From Romanomermis culicivorax (taxonomy: Eukaryota > Nematoda > Enoplea > Mermithida > Mermithidae), in the NCBI GenBank assembly GCA_963922205.1, contig CAWUHX010000009.1:1054001-1118000 (forward strand): DNA of 64,000 nt, written 5' to 3'. The translations under genes were made by a program, and so were the position numbers. Positions within the stretch are counted from its first letter, which is position 1. Every line of letters starts with the position of its first letter. This document shows positions 56,850 to 64,000 of the stretch, in pieces. The notes below the pieces were generated by a model. That model was not told the DNA's origin and did not search any database. It saw nothing but the letters and a program-made list of their open reading frames with translations.

Positions 56850-57139
56850 TCAAAATTACGCATTTAACTGTAGATTTCACGTCCTTGCAAATCGTTAAGT
56901 GAACTACTTTCACTTAACACTTTCATCTTTTTCACACAGTATCGGTAAATTTTACAAGTGTGGGCGGCATACATGGACATGGGGTGTTTGGGTGGTCTGG
57001 ACCCACAGCAGATTAAGGGCGGTAAGTTTGTTGGCGGATTAAGGGCCGATCATAGTAAGCGGGGATTAAACATCGCTTATAATCCAGAATTAAATTTTTT
57101 TGGCAGACATCGAAATTATAGCAAACACTTGATATCATT

Positions 57140-58556
57140 GACATGTTAGTGCAACTGCTGAAACTGACGTGGTATGCTTCTTTGTTCGAGATTATCTTTG
57201 AGCTCGAGGTTAAAATTTAAGTAGATATGTGCCATACAAGCACATACATAAGCCCTCCTACCTGAGACCCTGACTACCCCTTCCTGGCTTGAAAAAAATT
57301 GTCAAACACCCCTCCCTGAACTTTTCCGAAGACAGTTTTTTTATACTTTTGAGGAAAAGCATGCTTGTAGAACTTCTTTTGTTTTTTTTGCTCACCCACC
57401 CCCATCCCCCCTCGATGAAAAGTCCAAGGAACCCCTTAAAAATTCTTGCCGTGCATGTCTGATATGTGCCCTGGTTACAGTCATTGCGCACTACCTGCAA
57501 ACAGGACAACAGGATAAAGCAAAAAAATGCCTTTGAAAAGTTTTTGATTCAGCCATGCACATGCTACTTTGACACAATTATCATCGCCAAACCTATGTCT
57601 CTGAATGGATGCATGTTTGATTTTACATGAAACAAAATTGTATCAGGCACCCATATATGAAACACTATTCACTAATTACTCATTTTTATCTGTGTAAATA
57701 TGATGAGCAAACTTGCTCTGCTCTGTGCCATAAAATCTTGATGTATTATAGTCCATTTTGATCAACCTCTGCATTGGATTGTATGTCACATTGAACAAAA
57801 AGTATACATATAGCGCCTGTTGAATGAAAATGCCATATTTGTAAGGCAATGTTTCATGTCAATCTTATTTTTTAATTTCAGATTTTTTCCTCATCTATAA
57901 AAGCTCAGTGCAGTTGGAAGCATACATGTGCGAGGGTGATCCGGGGGTATGTACATCCAAAGTTTTGAAATTGGAAGTCTTTTCCTGTATGAAAAAAAAA
58001 AATTTTAGTAAACCTGTTGAGAGTTTTGCCTCAAAAAACCAGGATCCACCCCTCCTGTAACCAACCTTTCCCCAAATTTCAGAGCTGCACATGTATGGTT
58101 GAAAGAAGAGAAGCATGGAGAGAATTTTCGAGAGGGAGAGTTAAAAAGCAAAAGATGGATTTTCCAAAAAATTTCCAATTTTTAATAATTCTTGTCAAAA
58201 AAACCTTTTTTCGTGTGTTTCAAGATTTTGAAAAAGTCTAGGGGTAGCCAATTGAGTTTTTCCAGAGGCCAGCCGGGTGTATCCATAGTGTCAATGGAAG
58301 GGTTTGCTCCGCCACCCTATGTGCATCAATGGTTGGTAGGTGTGCTGATGCACTCAGCTGCAGAATATACTTTTCCATGGACATGAAAAATTTTTTAATG
58401 AGAAAGAATAAAAATCCAATATTACAAAAGTGGATTTTTCAAACTATAACTCAAGTTCTTAAAAATCTAGTTCAATCCTTTTTCTAGATTGGCAACTATC
58501 CAAGCAAGTACATTCTTCTTTTTTCTGCCCCATCGGGACATTTTCTAATAAACTAG
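57140..58556. mobile_element. Element J copy (inverted relative to 51.9 kb), degraded left part
   Basis: From the right border AATAAACTAG (58556) leftward it follows J: CCCCATCGGGACATTTTC, CTGCAGAATATACTTTTCC, then CACATGTATGCTTCCAACTG (about 57920), GGTTACAGTCATTGCGCAC (about 57475) and GTGCAACTGCTGAAAC (about 57150). The distal inverted end is not found. Element L interrupts it. Confidence 0.6.
57234..57460. mobile_element. Element L (ends ATACAAGCACA / GCCGTGCATGTCT)
   Basis: It is flanked by a perfect 10-bp repeat GATATGTGCC (57224-57233 and 57461-57470) in the middle of a J copy. 227 bp, non-coding. Its right end recurs at 12512-12530. Confidence 0.75.
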
Positions 58557-58789
58557 CCCACCTCTTTTTAGTGGGCCTCAGCCATGCACGAAAATCTCTA
58601 TAGAAGCACATTGAAATTTTAAATTTGGTCATCTTCACATCAAAGAAACAATAAAAAACAATCTTAAAACTACAAATTCTCACTCGCGGTAAGAGTAAAA
58701 GATGTGTAAACTGCATGGTAAAACACTTTGTAAATAGAGTGTAAAGTCGCCATATATCTGTTGAATCCCCCATGGTCAAGAACCCTCAG

Positions 58790-59490
58790 CAGCCCAAAAG
58801 ATCGCACAAATACCTTTTTTTATACAAAGACAATTTTTTGTGTAAAATGACTGCATCCATTGGAATCCTTGCAGTCGAAAGGCCCCTTTCACCAAGAATT
58901 CGCGCAATACGCTTGTTTACACCCTGAATAATTTTTTTGTGTAAATTGACCGCATCTATTGAATTCCCCGCAGTCGAAAATTCCTTGCAAAAAAATACGA
59001 AAATACGCTTGTTTCCTTTCGGAATAATTGTTTAATGGTCTAAAACCCCTTCCCCAAAAATACCAGGGAAATATATTTGTTCTACACGCACGTTAATACG
59101 CTTGTTTACACCCGGGATAATTTTTTTGTGTAAAGCGACCGCATTTATTAAATACCCCGTGGTCAGAAACTCCTTCCCCCAAAAACTCACGAGAATACGC
59201 TTTTTTACATGCGGGATAATTTTTTTTGTGTTAAGTGACCGCATCCGTTGAATTTTCCGCAGTTTAAAACTCCTTCCAACAAAAAATTACAAAAATACGC
59301 TTGTTTACACTCGGGATTATTTCTTTGTGTAAAGTGACCGCATCTATTAAATTCCCCGTGGTCGGAAACTCCTTCCTCAAAAAAATCCCTAGAATACGCT
59401 TGTTTACAATCGGAATTTTTTGGTGTAAAGTGACCGCATCTATTGAATTCCCCGTGGTCGGAAACTACGGACCGATGTTGGTCATTCTTG
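58790..59490 (-). repeat. Tandem array, about seven ~98-bp units (right arm, inverted)
   Basis: Reverse complement of the 50.7-51.7-kb array: ATACGCTTGTTTACACCCGG, GTAAAGTGACCGCATCTATT, GAATTCCCCGTGGTCGGAAA. The ~230 bp between this array and the J border (58560-58790) match 51665-51865 inverted, including AAGATGTGTAAACTGCATGG. Confidence 0.85.
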
Positions 59491-59971
59491 AATTTACAAG
59501 CATTTAATAAAAAAAAGACAAAAATAAATCTTGTAAAAAAAGACAAAAATAAGTCTTAAAGTTTTCAAGAAGCAGTTTTTGGGATAAAGCAAAAAATGAA
59601 ATTCTTAACAATCGGCAGACAAGAAGGGCATGCCATCTTTGGCTATCATTTCAGATTTTTTATCTGTTTCCAATAATCGTAGATCGGATTGATTTTCGTT
59701 TTTTGCCTTGAATAAGAGAAAGATTTTATTTGTTTCTCATTTCTCTTGTCTCTTTTCATTTCTCGTTTCTCAAAGCAGCAATTACTATTTAAAGCAATAG
59801 TCTTTTCTCATTTTCAATGTTTATTTACACTAAATAATGAACAAATATGTAACATGGCGAGTATGTGCTTTTGTTACACTTGATGAACTGAACATATTTT
59901 TTTGACCCTTGACCTGGTTTGCTAGATGTCTCTGACTCGACCCGTGACCCGATTTAGTATTTTAACTGCCT
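59491..59971. other. No gene recognised
   Basis: AT-rich. CTGACTCGACCCGTGACCC at about 59932, continuing after the next insert as GGCCCAACCCGATATTCTCT, looks like another F-type end. Confidence 0.45.
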
Positions 59972-59979
59972 GGCCCAAC

Positions 59980-60398
59980 AATACATGTAACGGAGCCCCG
60001 AGGTCTGGGGGGGGGAGTTGGGCCACTTTTTCTGGGCCGGGGGTCAGTAATTCCCAAAATTTTGGGGGGAGGATTCTCCGAAAGAAAAAAATTTGATTTT
60101 TTTCACGAAAAAAGTCTGAAAAACGGTCCAAAAATAGTAATTTTTGTCTAAAAAATGATAAAAAATGTATTTATAGCGCGAAGCGCCGAGAAAATTGGCG
60201 TTTTTGACCATTTTTTTCAAAAATTGACATTTTTCAGTATTTTTCCGACCAAAAGTATGGGGGTCCCTAGGGCTACCATATGGCTAGCCATAGGATTGGA
60301 AAATCCTGGGGAGCGGTCGCCCAATGGCTAGCCATATGGTCGACAATTTCTGGGGGGGGGTTCTCATAGCACTTCCCCCCCCCCCAATTACATGTATG
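59980..60398. mobile_element. Element I, 419-bp copy (TIR CATACATGTAA)
   Basis: Perfect 8-bp duplication GGCCCAAC at 59972-59979 and 60399-60406. The ends AATACATGTAACGGAGCCCC and CCCCCAATTACATGTATG match, inverted, the copy at 16666. A GGCGC-type hairpin half (60175-60190) and a CCATATGGCTAGCCAT inverted pair lie inside. Confidence 0.88.
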
Positions 60399-60529
60399 GG
60401 CCCAACCCGATATTCTCTGGTTCGATACATGCCTACTACCGACCGATCAGAGCGCCCATAATTTGGCATTGATCGTGCGCGCATTGCTTAATTTTCGATA
60501 AATTATCGCAGTCTGAGACGCGTCTATAC

Positions 60530-62000
60530 TTATAACATGTGTTGCTCGCCGAGCATGCTCGGAGGAGTAGAAAAATTTTCTACTACCCCGAGCATGCTCG
60601 GCGAACAAATTTTTTGTGCTCGGGGTTCTGCTCGTCGAGCAAATATTCGTGCGCTGAGCATGCTTGACGAGCAGCTTGCACGACACTGTGCTCGCCGAAC
60701 ATCTCCGATCACAGCTCCAAGCATGCTCGCCGACCGTGCTCGCCGAGCAACGAGCAGAAGTATGAATCGGGCTTTAGGGTGTACTTAAGGGCAGTACACT
60801 AAACTGATGTTAAAGCCCGGTTCATACTTCTGCTCGCTGCGCGGCGAACATGCTCGCCGAGCATGCTCGGTGCTGTGCACGGAGATGCTTGGCGAGCACA
60901 GCTCCGAGCAAGCTGCGCGCCGAGTATATAGAAATTATGGAACACTCAATTTGAAACACTATGTTATCTGAAACAGTTTTGGACACCATGTCATTGCTTT
61001 TAACATGATATTGTTAGATAATTCTTCGTGAATTATAGAAATTGAACGATTTTTAAGCATACTTTTTCAGGCGGTGAAGGCTAAAAATTATTCATCAAGG
61101 ATGTGTCATAATGCATTGAAGGAAAAAATCATATTTTCATTAAATTAAACGTTTTTCTTGTCTAAATAATAACTGCAAGAGGCCTAAGATTTAAATTTTC
61201 TCAGTAAATAATCACATGCAGGGCTGATTAATGCAAGAATTGCCATAGAAAACAGGATATTATAGATCTTTGCTCGCCCAAAAAACTATCGGCCGATATT
61301 TAAAAAAGTCAATTATCAGCCAATGCCAATACATCGATCATTCCCTACCTTCTTTGGAAAACTATTGAGAAAATTTTATTTTTGAAATGTATGAAATAAT
61401 GACTAAATTAATCTCATGTAGAGTAAAATTTCATCTGTTTTTTCTTGTGAAACAGTGAAAATTCTCAAATGGATGTTTTAACCCGTGACATTCAAGGGAC
61501 AGAGGTATCCTGGATAACGGCTAAGGTCAAGTCTTTTTTCCTCTTTCGGGTCAGAAAACATCGGGTAGGATCGGGTAGCATACCTGGTCAAAACGTCCCA
61601 TACATCCCTAATTGCTAGCTTTATTTGTGGGATTTCATTTTTTTACTGTAAAATTTTCGCCATGTCTATTTGAACATAATTATCAGATGATGAAAAATTT
61701 GAACTTATTGAACCTGATGAAAAATAATTCTTGTGGAACGTTCAATCCAATGACTACAACGATGTTAGGAAAAAACACCGTGTCTTCCAAGAAATTCAGT
61801 GAGAACTAAGTATTCAAGGTATTGATTTTATGGTTCATACATGGAAAGAAATAAGTGTGCATTTTGCGGGAAAAATTTGCTCGCGAAGTATGAACCAACT
61901 CCGAGCCGAGCATGCTCAGCGAGCAAGCTGTTCGACGAGCTTGCCGAGCATGCTCTGGGTAAATTTGATCGCCGAACAAAAGTATGAACCGGGCTTAAGC
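60530..62000. repeat. Element(s) with arrays of the palindrome CCGAGCATGCTCGG
   Basis: GAGCATGCTCGG-type words are packed at 60538-60765, 60826-60930 and 61885-61985. AGCCCGGTTCATACTTCTG (60812) and its inverted partner AAGTATGAACCGGGCTT (61981-61997) probably bound one 1.2-kb element; TTAA occurs at both borders. A second, palindromic half-copy ends GAAGTATGAATCGGGCTTTA at about 60776. No transposase is recognised. Confidence 0.65.
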
Positions 62001-62539
62001 CCTATTCAGAAGTAAAAAATTCTGGAATTTTTGTCGGCGACTCCAAGGAATGAATAGGCAATTTTCTGACAGCCCAATTCAGAAGTTAAAAAATCTCAGG
62101 ATTTTTGTCGCCGACAATTGGCGACAGTCGGCGACTGCAACTGATGAGCTGCCTGAAGCAAAATTGGCAACTTATGACTAAATTGGCAGGATGAGTGCCT
62201 GGTACATGCCGATGTGGCTTCGCTCGCGCTCTTCGGGCGGTTCGCTTCGCCCCTAAGCCTAAAGGTCCTATAACACTTCACCGCGTAATACCCCGCGGCG
62301 CTGCTCTTTCTATTAATGCTAACAGGTGGCACGGCGCGTTAGCGCACGGCGCTGCTTTTTTACTTTCGGATTTTGATCTCTCAATAAAAAAATTCTCGAA
62401 AAAATTGCAAGCACCCTTGTTTTTTATAGTTTTTGGGGTTGCTAATTGCATTTGGCTTATTGCTAAGACAACATCAGACCGTGGAAACGTATTTACACAT
62501 AATTTGAAAATTAATCATTATTCCACATTCATATCTCCA
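62001..62539. other. Short inverted/direct repeats and a GC-rich patch; no gene
   Basis: GCCC.ATTCAGAAGT.AAAAA and ATTTTTGTCGGCGAC / GTCGCCGACAATTGGCGAC form a small repeat cluster (62000-62135). 62205-62350 is locally GC-rich (GCTTCGCTCGCGCTCTTCGG). I saw no structured RNA that I could defend. Confidence 0.45.
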
Positions 62540-64000
62540 CTAGTTTATTAGAAAATGTCCCGATGGGGTAGAAAAAAGAAGATTATACTTGCCTCGATAG
62601 TTGCCATGCTAGAAAAAAAGGTGGACTAGATTTTTGAAAACTTGGGTTAAAGTTGGAAAAATTCACTTTCTTTATATTGGATTTTCATTCTTTCTTAAAT
62701 AAATTTTCCATGTCTGTGAAAAAGTATACTCTGCAGCATCGTGCATTTGGTAATCCCCCTGGCATCAACTACAGTAAAATTTTTTTGTATGAAAATTATA
62801 TGCACATGATTTCAAATGTAAAGAAATGGTAAACTAATAGCATTCTAACTCCCGACCTATTCGAAACACGTGCCTCTCAAACAATCATAAAATAGTGAAG
62901 TAGGCATATAATAGTTATTTTCAGAACTATAAAAAAACCTGGCGTTGTTTGCACTAACCCAACAAGTGGATAATCCCAACATCGGGATTAAATTGATGAT
63001 CCTGAGTTTGAGCTAATCGCAATGTCCGAATTATTCTCTTCCAGTGCACGAACAATACTCACTTCAGGATTAACTACTACTGAGGTGTAAGTTCCAATTT
63101 AAGAATTGAAGACATCTTAAATATCTACTTGCTTTACTGATAAGAAAATTATGTGAAAAAGTTAGTGCAACCCGACAGCTCGAGCTTGGGATAATCTTGA
63201 CATTGAGCTCGTTATAATCCTGATGACATTCAAATTATACCGAACATGAGATCAAAATGAGTCTCATGTTTCTTCGAGATTACCTTGAGCTCGAGCTCAG
63301 ACCCCTTTAGTGCAACTGGGCCTTGGTTACAGTCATTGGGCACCGATCTGCAAATGGGAGGACAGGGTAAAGCATACCAAAATGCTCCAGATTCAACCAT
63401 GCCTATATTAGGGGTGTGCGCCAAATCGGGTACCCGGTTCTCCCCTACTATACTCGCACTCCCAACGCAACAGTACGACTTTTTTGAAAGCAGGACGGGA
63501 GCGACAGGGATGGGTGAAATTGTTTCCCGTCTGCAATCCCACATAAAGCGCTCTTTCTGCCGTTTCAGAAGTCCAAAAACTGTGGATGATGCTATTTTCT
63601 GAATAGTTAAATAAAAGAGAATAAATTTCTTTATAGCTTGTAATCAGCAGAACTTACGGAGTGAATTCTATACGATATGTTATATAAAATGAGTGAATAA
63701 ACGTTTCTTGCACAATCGATTTAGTTCTTAGAAGACTGTGTCGTAGCTTTTTTTCATGAAAAAGCTAAGTGGGATTGTATGTGCCACTTTCCCACTGTTG
63801 ATTCGTTTTGCTGACACCAAATTCAGTTAAGAAGTTTAACACAGTTGGAACCACACATGTGTGAGGGGGACATGAAGGTACAAACTACCCCAGAGGTTTT
63901 GAAACTAGAAAATTTATGAAAAGAAATTTTTTGATCAACTTTTTTTGAATTTCTTGTCTCAAAAAACGCCAAAAAACCAGAGTCCACCCCTGTACCCTCC
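62540..64000. mobile_element. Element J copy, cut by the window edge
   Basis: It starts CTAGTTTATTAGAAAATGTCC and follows J in inverted order through repeat K (62940-63325), the [15 protein letters not shown] frame and GTGGGAAAGTGGCAC-like sequence to CCAGAGTCCACCCCTGTACC at the last base. About 0.25 kb is expected to lie beyond the window. Confidence 0.7.

Noticed and set aside
62205..62350. Structured RNA or rRNA fragment in the GC-rich patch
   Set aside because: I could not draw a consistent fold or match it to any conserved rRNA or snRNA segment.

Overview
This is a repeat-dense, AT-rich piece of an invertebrate nuclear genome. Genes are interrupted by GT-AG introns, and most of the DNA is a layered deposit of cut-and-paste DNA transposons. 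The one clear housekeeping gene is a SPAK/OSR1 (Fray/GCK-3) kinase whose local residue choices look nematode-like to me. An enoplean-type nematode with a bloated genome is my best guess, held weakly.

Layout: 0-3.8 kb holds seven exons of a protein-primed family-B DNA polymerase (Polinton/adintovirus type, 5' end off the window), followed by a tandemly duplicated non-coding block and short palindromic repeats. 3.8-8.1 kb has no recognisable gene. 8.1-14.4 kb (minus strand) is a complete 13-exon SPAK/OSR1 kinase with transposon remnants in its introns. From 14.4 to 50 kb I see no host gene. This stretch is a mosaic of non-autonomous hAT-like elements (8-bp target duplications), one TA-target element, tRNA-like sequence inside a small insert, decayed hAT transposase pieces (BED fingers and C-terminal dimerisation domains), and one intact Merlin (ISXO2-like) transposase.

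50.7-59.5 kb is organised differently. Two inverted arrays of a ~95-bp tandem repeat, each followed by copies of the same ~1.7-kb element, flank a minus-strand locus. That locus encodes a 700-residue lysine/serine-rich protein and, upstream, a small Cys-Thr-Cys-rich protein; the two may be one gene. 59.5-64 kb contains palindrome-rich elements and a third copy of the 1.7-kb element running off the window.

Target-site duplications make the insertion order readable. At 46.8-49.9 kb a poly-G element was split by a hAT, which was split by a Merlin, and all three insertions keep perfect 8-bp duplications. At 25.6-29.4 kb a hAT was split by a TA-target element that later received two more insertions; a paralogous empty site at 43.8 kb confirms the TA target.

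All assignments are from reading motifs, splice phases and repeats by eye; no database search was run. Family names for the short elements are inferred from terminal bases and duplication length.
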